Of a stretch of DNA of 64,000 nucleotides, positions 23,499 through 35,400 are shown in pieces (position 1 is the stretch's first letter; every line of letters starts with the position of its first letter). The stretch lies in assembly GCA_963855995.1 (NCBI GenBank), contig OY979725.1, forward strand, positions 11,946,383 through 12,010,382, read 5' to 3'. The stretch is from Muricea muricata. Taxonomy: Eukaryota > Cnidaria > Anthozoa > Malacalcyonacea > Plexauridae. The translations under genes and the position numbers were made by a program. The notes beneath the pieces were generated by a model that did not search any database, was not told the DNA's origin, and worked only from the letters and a program-made list of their open reading frames with translations.

Positions 23499-23559
23499 AA
23501 TTCACTACAAATTTGTTTCGTATAACAGGGAGAACCCTGTTACACTCATCAGGTGAATT
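23499..23559 (-). ncRNA. Hammerhead ribozyme, minus strand
   Basis: On the minus strand: stem I AATTCAC/GTGAATT, core CTGATGA, stem II GTGTAACAGGG-TTCT-CCCTGTTATAC (11 bp including one G-U), core GAA, then a short self-complementary stem III ACAAATTTGT with a tiny loop, and A17. All invariant core positions are present. Predicted cleavage follows the A complementary to position 23506. Type I fold. The orientation is the same as the endonuclease fragment, so this copy sits in its 3' region. Confidence 0.93.
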
Positions 23560-23661
23560 TGAATATTAGCGCGTTTCGTTGCCTAGGATATACTATATAC
23601 ATGTTTGATGTCACTACGTTGAGATTAAAAAGGTTATGTTACATTGTTATCTGTTAGGAAA

Positions 23662-23898
23662 TCACTTATAGCTCAAGAGGAATTTATTCCGGTGTCTACA
23701 TTTAGATAAAAGTTCGTTTCTAGAGTTCAGAGAGGCAAGTTTAGGGTGGTATATTATAATATATTTCTCATGCAAACACAGATGGCATCGTTTGGTTTTC
23801 TTCGAATAGCTATTGCATCTTGCAAGTACCCTCCACTTAATTGAGTATTTTACATTCTTATCGTTGAGATTCCAGACATGTTTACTCAGTAGACATGT
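23662..23898 (-). pseudogene. Penelope-like GIY-YIG endonuclease, C-terminal fragment
   Basis: The frame ends at a natural stop (23662-23664) and is open back to an in-frame stop at 23899. Recognisable from about 23885: LSKHVWNLNDK, IKWRVLA, a Cys/His cluster CHLCLHEK and the terminal CRHRNKFLL. Penelope-like elements encode a reverse transcriptase followed by this endonuclease and end almost exactly here. The reverse transcriptase and the GIY-YIG active site are absent, so the copy cannot act by itself. Confidence 0.85.
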
Positions 23899-23960
23899 TT
23901 ACGTAGTGACGTCAAACATGTAAATAGTATATCCTAGGCAACGAAACGCACTAATATTCA

Positions 23961-24021
23961 AATTCACCTGATGAGTGTAACAGGGTTCTCCCAGTTATAC
24001 GAAACAAATTTGTAGTGAATT
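23961..24021 (+). ncRNA. Hammerhead ribozyme, plus strand
   Basis: Stem I AATTCAC (23961-23967) pairs with GTGAATT (24015-24021). Core CTGATGA is at 23968-23974 and GAA at 24001-24003. Stem II is GTGTAAC/GTTATAC with an inner GGG-TTCT-CCC extension and one A-A mismatch. Stem III ACAAATTTGT is at 24004-24013 and A17 at 24014. Predicted cleavage is between 24014 and 24015. It is an inverted duplicate of the minus-strand ribozyme, differing by one substitution in stem II. Confidence 0.93.
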
Positions 24022-24122
24022 AAAATCTAAATGTAATATTTCAAGTTTGTTTTTATCTTATTCTTATTTGCTCTACTATTGTATTGAGCACTGTGTCTAT
24101 ACATGATTCACAAATTATTTAT

Positions 24123-24237
<115 letters not shown>

Positions 24238-24554
24238 CATATTTCTTCTGATTGCCAAGGTTGGTTTGTTATTTGGTTTATCTCAAACAGCCCCCCCCCC
24301 CATGGGCAAGGTTAAATTAGTCCATTCTTTCCCACCATAAATACCAGCACACACTACAAAGTTGACAATGTATAGCATTACTAAAAATAAGTTTTACAAC
24401 CCCTTACACTAGAAAAGTGTTTACAAAAGCATGATGTTGAAATAGTTTACAAAACACACACTCTGGAATTCAAAATTGTTGAAGTGAAATATATATATTA
24501 GCAATTGAATTATATTACTATATTTGGTTCATCTACAAAAATGTTTCCTAGCAT

Positions 24555-26390
24555 TTATTCGTCTTTTGTACCATGTTTTAACACCTTTGTGAAAGCAACA
24601 TAGTCAAAATTTCCTCTCGAGTCGATCGGTGCTCCACGATACATCATCTCAACCTCTTCACTGCTCATTCTGAAAAAATAAATGGTAAAACAATTCATTA
24701 AAACATTCCCCATTTGGGGATACAACTATCTGGCACGCAGACAAAATAAAATAATGTACTTTATTTGCATGTAGACTGACTTCTTTTGACATAATTCTGT
24801 TGCAAATGGAGCAAAGAAAACAAATGTCTATACAGGGATAATGACATGGCGTATTTCAACAAAGCTTGCAATTATACAAACATAAATACTTGTTCACATA
24901 AATGTTTGTTCACTTAGACAAGCTCATATTTCAGTAGCTACTAAAAACTACTACAAATTTATATATTGGCTACCTCAAATAACAAGTGTGACAATTAATG
25001 AGTGTAAAAGTAAACCAACTCAGATTATAGCCACCTCATGCAATACAATTAACTTTTAATCATTCCACAAGTCTGTCTCTATATTTGCAATCAAATTACC
25101 CAAAATTAGACACAACAAATTGCTCAGAGTTTTGTATAAATAAAACAATTTAATTAAACATTCACAGCTGTGTAATTTCAATGGCCATTCGTTTTAGCAA
25201 TTTTATCACATTCTGACAGACTGTTGTGCATTCTTTCAAAACCTATATAGGGCTGGCTAATTGCTTCAGACAATGTTTGAATTGCTTGGTTCTATGCAAA
25301 GCTAACGACGCAACAACCCCCAGAAACGTGTGTTGATTTTCCACAAAGGAAAAAGCTTCCAACCACAGCAAACAGTTATTTAACAGCTTTGGTGTTGAGT
25401 AATAAAGATTGAAGCCAGGCAGATTTATGGGTGTCACGACATCGTTTTGATATGTAATTTGATATTTGGCTTTTCAAAAATGTCCTCTTTGTAGTGCATA
25501 AAACGAAAGGCCAGACATTCTGTTCGTCAACATTGTGATTTTTCCTCAGATATTTGCACAGATAACCTCATGGGGACAGCACAATGAAGATGCTGTGTTT
25601 ATAAAAACTAAGAGAATGACAAAAGGGCATTTAACGGTTGTGATTTATAGATTAGACAAAACTTACTTGCAACATGTGGTGACTATTGAATGTTGCAAAT
25701 TAAGCCATAGTATGCGTCAATGTCAACATTGGAATGTTATTTGGATTAAGAGTCAAATTTAGGATAGATTCAAATATACAAGCCCAAAAATGTCAGTGCT
25801 ATATGGGAGTACACTTTCCCCTTTTTTGTTGTCCTAGTTCAAAAATTAAAGCGTCCTGGATGGAGAAAATAGGATAAGAAGGTAGTTCAATTTATCGAGT
25901 GGAAGTGTTCTGCATTCAGCATTTCCATTTCTGCATTTTCAAGAAGCATAAACTATAAACTTGTAAACTTTAAGCGTATAACACGCACTAACCTGTCTCC
26001 CATGGTCATTAGCAAACGTTTTAGATGATCTTCGTGGAGTTTACCATCCCCTTCTCGATCGAAGCAACCAAATGCATTTCTTATAACATCTTCAGGGTCG
26101 GTACCGTTTAACTTTTCTCCAAACAACGTCAGAAACATCGTGAAATTCATCGGTCCGGGTGCTTCCCCCATCATGCTTTCCACCAGTTCATCATCGGGTT
26201 CCTTACCGAGCGAGGCAAACATATCTTTGAGATCCTCGGAGTCGATAAAGCCGTCTCGATTCTGGTCGATCATGTTAAACGCTTCCTTGAACTCCTGGAT
26301 CTGTGCCTGGTCGAACATCGCAAAGATGTTCGACGTCGCTCGTTGACCGCGTTTCTTCGTCACCTTCTTTCCCGTACGTTTGCTGGCCAT
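24555..26390 (-). CDS. Myosin regulatory light chain, non-muscle/smooth type, two exons
   Basis: Exon 1 is 25993-26390 and exon 2 is 24555-24669; the splice AG|GTTAGT to TTTTTTCAG|A restores Arg and gives 170 residues, the usual length. It binds the IQ region of myosin II heavy chain and switches motor activity when phosphorylated. The kinase site is intact: [15 protein letters not shown] has the Thr-Ser pair after basic residues. The first EF-hand [12 protein letters not shown] has all metal ligands. [20 protein letters not shown] and [11 protein letters not shown] are the family core, and exon 2 ends VLKHGTKDE. The start is the only Met fitting the family N-terminus. It is tandem with a second, more diverged copy 0.6 kb upstream on the same strand. 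The 1.3-kb intron shows no gene. Confidence 0.95.
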
Positions 26391-26970
26391 TTCTAGTTGT
26401 TTTGGGGTGCGATGGAAGACAAATCAAACGGAATTTGATGGTAGAACACGACTGGCAGCAAGGCACACAACAGTCTGGTGTTTTACAATACAACACCCAC
26501 CTATGGGTTGTAGTTCACGCACCTTTCCTTATATGGAAGCATATTTTATACTTTGATGTTCCCGAATTAAAATATTTGCCCGACACACGTACAAATACTT
26601 CATGTAAAGATCTATGACGTAAAAACCCAGTGATATTAAGTCATTAATAAGGTTCAAATATATTATTGTATTTGTAGTTACAAATAAATAAAAGTCATGT
26701 CTTCCACCTGGGCACTCTTCTGGAAATAAATAGAAAGTTTAATTAATAAACAGTTGCTATTAGAAAGCCAGCATTCGTCGATATAAAAACATTTTAGCAG
26801 AGTTTGATGTTCTCACACACAAGTACACGAAGTTTCAGCGCTTTTTCACAACTTATCAAGATGTCCACGTGATCCAACCCTACTATGACGTCATCACTGA
26901 ACATTTGACTACCAGATTTTTCACACGTCTGTGTTAGCGATAGGATCACTAATATATAATGGTCTGCTAA

Positions 26971-28146
26971 TCATTCTGTCCTTCCCAGCTTGATGACTTT
27001 GATAAAGTCGAGATAATCAAAATACCCATCACCATCGAGTTTCACATTTTGCAACATCGAGGTCATCTCGTCTTCTGTAAACCTGCAACAACCATTAAAT
27101 AATCAGTGACTAGGAACTAATGATGATTGATGATAAGTTACTGACATAAGCCGCGCTTGCTCATGAAGGTTTGTTAGCAGGTCGAATAAAATTCCATTTG
27201 AGTGCAATCCCAAACTCGCGATGATGAAGACAAGGAACTTCGAGCATGAATTAGCTCACTGACTTTACCCGGGTAATTTTTGTTGCTATTTCCGCTCCAC
27301 CAACCTATATATACTAACAGGCTTTGTGAGTGGTTGGTTATAACAGTGGAAGACAATAAACAATAGAAACTGGTTTTCTAAAGAACGAATCACAAACAAT
27401 GATGACTTTTGTTTCAAAAGGCCAATCACAAAGTCTGCTCATTTTAGGTTGGTATTTACTGGTATTTTCCCCCAATTTTCAACTTTTGATGGATGAAAAA
27501 GAGTAGATAGACAGAGGATATCGTCGATAACCGATGCCAGTGCTAAGATCTGTCACAGATCAACTCTTTCATATCCTCCAAAAGAGAAAATCGCACCAAC
27601 AATCGCATCAAACTGACGTTACAAATTCCTGCACGTGAAATTGGAGGAATGGGGAGCAGTCCCAAACACTCAACTGTCAACAAATCTCATAACAATTTGA
27701 TCTTACTTATCTCCAGTTTCTGTGAGCAGTTTTTTCAACTTTTCAACATGTATTCGACCGCTTCCCTCCGTGTCCAACGTGCGAAATGCACTCTCAAAGA
27801 TGTCGTCGGGATCCGTCCCGTTTAGTTTGCTCCCAAAAAGTGTCAAAAACATTGTCAGATTTATATACGACGGCGATTCGCTGACCATATCATTCAGGTA
27901 CTCGTCTGTTATTCCCATTTCCCCAAAAGCTTGCAATGTTTCATAGAGATCGTCCTTGTCTATGAATCCATCGCAGTTTTGATCAATGAAATTGAAGACT
28001 TCTTTGAGTTCGTGTATTTGAGTTTTATCGAACATGGAAAAAACGTTTGACGTCGTGCGCTGTTTCGCCTTCGGAGAAACACTGGTGCTAGCTTTACTGT
28101 TCTTCCAACCTCTCCTTCGCCTGTCCCGGCTCCTCATACTTGCCAT
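26971..28146 (-). CDS. Second myosin regulatory light chain, diverged tandem paralogue
   Basis: Exon 1 is 27707-28146 and exon 2 is 26971-27082; the splice AA|GTAAGA to TTGCAG|G gives Lys and 183 residues. The kinase site KQRTTSNVFSMF keeps the Thr-Ser pair and the first EF-hand DQNCDGFIDKDD keeps its ligands. [20 protein letters not shown] is the family core. It differs in a longer Arg/Lys-rich N-terminus (MASMRSRDRRRRGW) and a degenerate C-terminal lobe (GDGYFDYLDFIKVIKLGRTE). The frame is open up to another ATG at 28254, which would add 36 residues; the MASM start is preferred because it gives near-normal length. The intron is at the same position and phase as in the neighbour, showing common descent by tandem duplication. 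Confidence 0.92.
27290..27475. mobile_element. Inverted-repeat MITE, copy B, in the intron of the second light chain gene
   Basis: Reverse-complement relative of the outer parts of 22575-22855 (GTGAGTGGTTGGTTATAAC, AACAATGATGACTTTTGT, CAATCACAAAGTCTGC), lacking its central part. Confidence 0.6.
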
Positions 28147-29430
28147 CGCAGAAGAAGTGTAATACTTATTCCTACAATACGTATGTCGCTTATCTCTGCC
28201 TAAAAACATTGCCGCGGTCTTAGAGCATCTGATGATAAACGACCAGTAAGCCAATCATCTACGAGCTTGAGCAAATACAATTTGATAGCAAGTAAGCGAG
28301 TTAGATAAATAAATCTATATCTGTTTCTTACTACGAGCCGCAGTTTTAGCCACAAGCTTGAAATTGTGTCGATATAGCCATGTGTGCATCGAAACTTGAT
28401 TACTCAATTGAAACTTTTTACATCCTTCAGCAACTGCAGTTATAATTGCATTCAAATCCTTTTGACCGCAAGTTGTGAACTGTCTGGACACTGAATGTAA
28501 TCTGTTCTCAAAAATTGGGATAGATTAAACTTTCACAGTTTACAAACTGGCATCATTTTGAATATAAACCCTTTTACTATGTTCCTACAAAATTTACACT
28601 TGAAATTGCCCTTAAAATAAGGTGTGCGACAGAACAGATAAATCCCAGACTATTAGTTAAATAAACTCCAATCTCTAGGAACACAGGGATTAAATTGTCG
28701 GCATGCGGGGTATCTGTGTACACGTTGGGGATTTTGTACGCTTAACGGCCGAAAAAAATACTGTCAATGGCTTTGGTAGAAACTGCCTCAAACTGTAAAG
28801 TGGTAAAAGAGTATACAACGTTTACAACTGAAGCCACACAGAATTGCTTTGAGGCATTTTCTCGATGCGTTATGAGTCTTTTTACTACGTAGTTCACATG
28901 CAAATAGCGTAGCAACGTCGCCATTGTTTGGCGTTCGTAAACCTAAGTAAACATAACTTTTGACACATGTTGTGGTCGAACTGTCTACCTTATTACAGCA
29001 TGGCGGGGCAGAGAAATTTGTGAAACAAAAGATAGTTGGCCGAATTGCAAATATATGCATATATACATTATAGCTGTTTACATTCAAATGATTTCTTGCG
29101 CTCATAACATTAATATTTGTGTCCACTTATTTTTATGCAGTTTACTGTCCAGAATAATGACAGAACAGCCAGGTCAACGTTGCTCTTCGTCAGAAAATGC
29201 AATTGACTAACAGGAACTTACGCGGAAACACAAACTTCAAGAAATTATACCGTCTGTCCAGTTTTTATTCCGTGATGAACGTCTCAATTCTCTCTTTCAG
29301 AGCAGTTGTCTTTCACAACGCAGTTGATTCCAGCACAGAATTGCGAAGACCTGGTTGAAAAACGTGCCGCGTGCAGGTTACCTTATCCAATCGTGCTGTA
29401 CGGTATCGTGTAATTTAATTGCGTGCAGTA
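28147..29430. other. Intergenic: 5' region of second light chain gene and 3' flank of UBE4A
   Basis: No conserved protein, RNA gene or clear repeat was recognised. Open frames of 60-112 codons at 28742-29126 (-) have no family resemblance and no splice logic. Confidence 0.6.
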
Positions 29431-32400
29431 TCAGCGTGCTTGCCTTTTCTCATTTCTCTTTTCTTCTATCCACCGCTGAATCCTTTCTTTGAGTTCGGGA
29501 ACCGGTTCCAACATGTCAACTGTCAAGGGAGCTCTGTTGAATGGGTTTGCTGGATCACTAAAATGAAGCGATACTGTAAGACTTACTATTATTCAGTTTT
29601 AACAGCAGGATTTTCCTATTTCAACTATTTCAACATGTATAATTCAAAAATGTAAGCACCTATTTTCAAAGTTTGTTTCGCGGTGGATATCTGCTTTGCG
29701 TTGGTAACATGTATTTCTTGCAAGTTCAAGACAAGTCACAAGTTATTTTAGTGACCGAATGCTGAGGCAGTTGTAGTTCATGTAAATAGAAAGTCAGTGA
29801 GAAGACAGAGCCAGAAACGTCGTAACTTCCCCGAATCCCCAGCAAGGTAAATACCCTGGGTACGAGGTTGCGACTCGATTCCAAGTGTTGTGACTCGAGT
29901 CTACAACTCTGACTCAGGGTAACACCAGAAACATCATACCTTAGTATATGTCTCATAATTACAGGTTTATCCACGATATGACCAGATGGCAGCCTCACTG
30001 GATCTGTCATCAACGAGAACATGATTGCATCCAGGAACTCCTCTGGCGCCTGAAGGATACAAACAGCAGAATTTACAACAGACGAAAAATTAACAGTTCT
30101 TCTTAACGATGAAATTACAAACCTCGGGAAGAGATTCTTCAATATCTTTTTGTTCTTCTACAAGTCTTTGTATCTTCTCACCAAGCGTATGCCATTTCTC
30201 AATCGTTTCAATATCTGTTCGGATTTGCCTACACGATAAAGAGCATTGCTAAGGGATAAAGTAACCATTAGATTCTTTACGGTGTAGTCGTCCAAATTCA
30301 CAACACGTCTCTCTCTGTGTTTTCATTCTAGGCTTACAGGAAAACGCCCAACAGCCAGACACGCCACAGACTTGATGCTAGTTGTGTATTTTATCTGCTT
30401 GATCCAAGTTTGTCATCAAGTTGTTGGTTTTATCACGTTAATTGCCTTAAGTGCTAGAACATCAGACTTTATACAACTTTATACCTGCTGCAAATTGTTG
30501 AAACAACTTGTGATAAGCTTGCAAGACAAGCTTGTGGAAGTCAATTGACAACTTGCAGCAGACTTGTTATCATCAAGCCGACGCAAGCGATGCGAAAACA
30601 TCCAGGTTAAGAGGCAAAAAGCATGCAACAGGGAACTCGCGCGTCTATAGATGTATTACGGCAGTGACAACGATCCTTCGGAGCTGAACTGAACTGCGAA
30701 TTATGCGCGCGCATGATAGCGTTCGAGTTGCATGTAGTTCAAATGCATGGAACATGCCGTGTTTTGAAATCATACATGCTCAAATACCTACCCCAGGACT
30801 CTTTCCGCTTCAACAAACAGAGAACTGGAGTAAGAACGATCATCTTCGCCAATGGCTTTACAAAACATATCATTCTCGTCATCCTTTGCAAGGTTCATGT
30901 AGATCGTGACGATATCGAACACCAACTCCTCAGGTTTGAAGTGAAGCTCTCCAAAATTCTTTACCTAAAAAAATGGCCGACAGTATATGCTTGTGGTGTT
31001 ACTCTGAGTTTTCATATCCCCACCGGACGAGCTGAAAAATATGCATGACCACGGTGGGAATCGACCTACGATCTTTCGAATGCTAGCCCAATGCTCTGAG
31101 CCACGCGGTCAGGTCGGCTTGAGTATCACATTGACATCCAGTTGATCTTAAAACACGGAAAAGTACTTGGCACTAGTTGTCAAATAGAAATCCATTTTTC
31201 GATCCAAATTATCGAATTTCTCATGAAATACAATTTACTTTGTTTCTAAATTTCTGGCAGACTTAAAATTTTCTTTATTAAAGGCAGTAACTAAGTTTCA
31301 ACAAGTTTCACAAAGGAAAACAAAAGATATAAGTGATTAACAACAGCAAAATGGATTTCTATTTGGTAGCTAGTTCCAGGCCTTTTACTCACGGTCAGAT
31401 CAGCTAGATTGAAGGTAAACTAGATTCGATGTATCACATACTCGAATTGACCTGACCGCATAGTTCGACCTGAATTCCAAAGGTCGTAGGTTTGATTCCT
31501 TGCCTAGTCAGGCATATTTTCTGGTACGAATAAAAAATTAGTACATAGCACAACAAAAAAATCAAATAATGATGGTCGAGTATTTTTACTCTAAATCCTG
31601 GTCCACAGTTGTCGTACGAATCGAAGAAGACTTCCTTTGACCGATGTGATTGAGTGAATTTCATACCTTTTTAAAAGCAATCTGACATTTGAAAATCCCC
31701 TATCTTGCGACAAGTGTGAACCAGACGTTGTACTGTAGATTTTTGGACGACACACTTTGTTTGGTTAAATGGGAGCATACTATACCCTCAAAGCGCCCAT
31801 TTTCTTCTTATTCACAAGTCGCACCAGAAAATAATTCAACATTCCAGCAATTCTTGCAACCATCGCAGAACTTCGAAATGGTCTAAAGATTATTGAATGA
31901 AGCGAGTGTTAAGAAATTGAGAAGCAATCTCCGTGCTACTTTTACTGAATATTCAAATGTTATCTATGGTTACAACTTGCAACGAGGTTGCAAAAACTAT
32001 TTTTTATTTTAATTCATCATAAGCGGTTAAAAAGGGGTTTTTTTAACGAGTCAAATAAATCAACAAGCCAGTTGTGGAACTTTTGAAGTTTGTCTCCACG
32101 CATGTCTCACATGCAGGTTCTGGTCAGTCGATTGCCTTTTCTGGCCAATAGAAACGCTGAACCAAAGAGTAGAGACTACAAAGAGGGACCACTTCAGTCA
32201 AAAAAGCGTAAGGTGCTGACGTGATGATTCGTCATGGGCGCCATGTTCCTAGCCAGTGCCCTAAACAGAAGCATTTCCCCCCGGTATTAATAACCATTTT
32301 TAATATTTCAGGGGGACACAAGCATTCAATATTCGTCATGGGCGTCATGTTCCTAGGCAATGCCCTAAACAGAAGCATTTCCTCCCTGAAATATTAAAAA

Positions 32401-35400
32401 TAGCTACTAATACCGGGGGGAAATGCTTCTGTTTAGGGCACTGGCTAGGAACATGGTGCCCATGACGAATCATCACGACAGCACCTTCCGCTTTTTTGAC
32501 TGAAGTGGTCCCTCTTTGTCGTCTCTACTCTTTGGCTGAACCGGCTGTTCCGCCATTATAGCCAGTCAATTGCATCATAATATAACTTCGTGATAACCCC
32601 CACCGTTAGGCAGGGTGACGAAAAATTAGTCTATAGACTCATTCTGTTGTTCTCCTCCACGGAAATCTTTAGTAAAAGGCGAAAGATTTACACGAGCATG
32701 AAGGAAAACCAGAGTTTATTGCTTTACAAATAATTTTTTGCGGTAGTTATACTACAACACATGTCATACGGCTTGTGGGACACATGGTTGAACACCTACG
32801 CATTGTTACGCGCATGCGTTAAAACATAGACAATCAACAGAATGGACTGGAAACGCAAGCTAAAGTATCAATGTTGCTGACGCGACATCCGTGATACGGC
32901 CTGATATGCTATACTTTGGAACCCTGTAACTTCACTTTAAATATACTTCAGAACTTTCTATTTACATATTTTAAACAAGAACGGCAATCTCTATGGAACT
33001 ATCGCTTTTAAAATTCTTTATGGATATAAAAAAGCTAAAACCCAACGCTGAATGTTTGCATTCTTTTTGAATGCAGAAATGTCGCCATTGTTGTTGTTGA
33101 AAAAGGTTTACGGAAACATTAAATGGTGATTTTCCGCCTCGTTTATCTCTCTGAAAAGTTTTAAAAGTCGATAGTTGCATTAACATTTCTGTTCTTGTTT
33201 AAAATATGTAAATACGAAATCTTGAAATGTATTTAAAGTGAAGTTACAGGGTTCCAAAGTAAAGCGTATCACGGATGTCGCGTAAACTTTAGCTTGCGTT
33301 TCCAGTCCATTCCATAAATTGTCTATGGTTAAAACAAATGAATCGCTAAAATGTCGAATTTTTAGACCGCAAGGTATTATTATGAAGCTTTCAGCAAAAT
33401 GTCGCATTCGTAGTATCTAGTGTGATTCTGGTTGTTAAAAACAAGTAAAAATCTCTGCTGCATTCAATGGCTGCAATCTTCCGAGCGGTTGCGTATAACA
33501 AATGCGAATTCAAGATATTACACGATATTTGATTGGCTCAGGAAAAGTTGAGCCTATCAAATATCACGTAACATTAATTTTCCACATATGACGTCGTTCT
33601 AAGACAGGCTATTTTGTATATATTACGAGCGTTAGAGAGATATGAAATAACTCGTGGAAATTCGAACCAGCTCAAAGAATCAAAAGGAGAATTCGCAAAT
33701 AAATATATACTATGTTCTACAAAAAAATTCAGGTTACTGTATTGTAAGCAACAATATTTTGAAAATACATTTGCACATGATTAATTTTGCTGGTCAATAT
33801 GGATGAGAGTTTGTTGAAATTTAATCAACGTTATCAATGGATATATTTACTAAATGCGGACTGCCAGCTAGCTTGTTGGCCAGTCACTACAGCAAGACAA
33901 GAATTTCGTAAATGTTTTTGGTAAAAACCCCCACCGTTAGGCAGAGTGACAAAAAATTAGTCTATAGACTCATTCTGTTGTTCTCCTCCACGGAAATCTT
34001 TAGTAAAAGGCGAAAGATTTATACGTGCATGAAGGAAAACCAGAGTTTGTTGCATAACCATGAAAAATTTTCGATGCTTATACCACAACACGAGTTCTAC
34101 GGCATGTGGGACGCTTGAACAAGCAACCGGAAATTACCACACGCATGCGTACAAATGACAAAGCATTGAGTGGGCGCAGTAAGGACAACATGTTGGGTTG
34201 CTTGCTGTCAGAAAATGAGGGAATAAAACTTTTAAAGCACGCCCGTTGGTCTTAGGTGGTTTCGACTTTCGACTAATACTATGCCATTAAGGAAAATAGA
34301 CAGTCCGAATGCTGTTTTAGAATTAGTCTGCGCCGCAGACTTCAAAACACATTTTGAAGTCTGCGGCCCAGTCTATTCCACAATCAGTACACGAAAGGTA
34401 TAAGATAACAAGTTCTTTCACTACGTCACGAAACGTGCGAAACGTCAATTTTCAATTTATCGTTTCAGGGAATGGAAGAAACTATAGCTTTCGTGTCCAC
34501 TATTTACTGCACTGTTACCTACACTGGCAACGCTAGTAAGTTGTAGATTTACCTTTTAATTTCAACGGTAAGATAAGCAAGCGCTTTGACCGTCTCGTTG
34601 GCTAGAATATTGTGAGTGCGGGCCATCCGTATAGAGCCTTCTAGTTCACGTTGTTTCTAGGTAAAGTCGCAAAATAACGGGTTATTGGGGGCTATCAGTG
34701 TATAGAAGGCACAAATGGGGGTTTAGAAGGATACGAGAAGCAAATCACGCAAGTTTTAAACGAGATGGAGTGCCTAGTGAAAATTCAAATGCCACTCAAA
34801 GCAACTGAAATGTTAGAGGGAATCTCACAGCTGATAAAGTTGCAATTCAATTCATTAGGAAAAACACATATAGTATTGCTCTCCTCTCAGATGAACCTGC
34901 TAACAAAAAGCCCTTATCCAAAATTCATTATAGTAAAAAACGACAATGGCGACATGTCGATTTTACCGTGATCCTTTGCAAAAAGCAGACTTATGAGTTA
35001 TGTAAGTCCTTTGTAAGTTTGCATAGTGAAGTGTGAAAAGCGATTATTTAAGTTTCGAAACAAATTTCACTTACACAAAACTGAACTCAACTGATACTGT
35101 ATAGACTTGTATTTCCAAATGCACTTAGAAGACTGGCTAGTTTTATATGATCAATTATGTTCTGTTAACACAAACCTCAAATATGATTTCGTATAAACAA
35201 AGTTGTTGCAATTCCTTCAAAAATATCCATACCTCCACTTTAGCGTTCGGTGTTTCAAGTCGTTCCCAATCTCCTCGTTCCTGCTCGATTTGAAGAGTCT
35301 TCACCTTTCCCAGATACTGCAACAAGATGAATTTGATTTTCATTGCCAGAACATTCGAGTGTCCCCTCTTGAGTGGATTACGGAAAGTACACTGCACCCC

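Noticed and set aside
31035..31115. Functional tRNA gene on the minus strand
   Set aside because: A and B boxes are present but there is no pairing acceptor stem and a SINE body follows.
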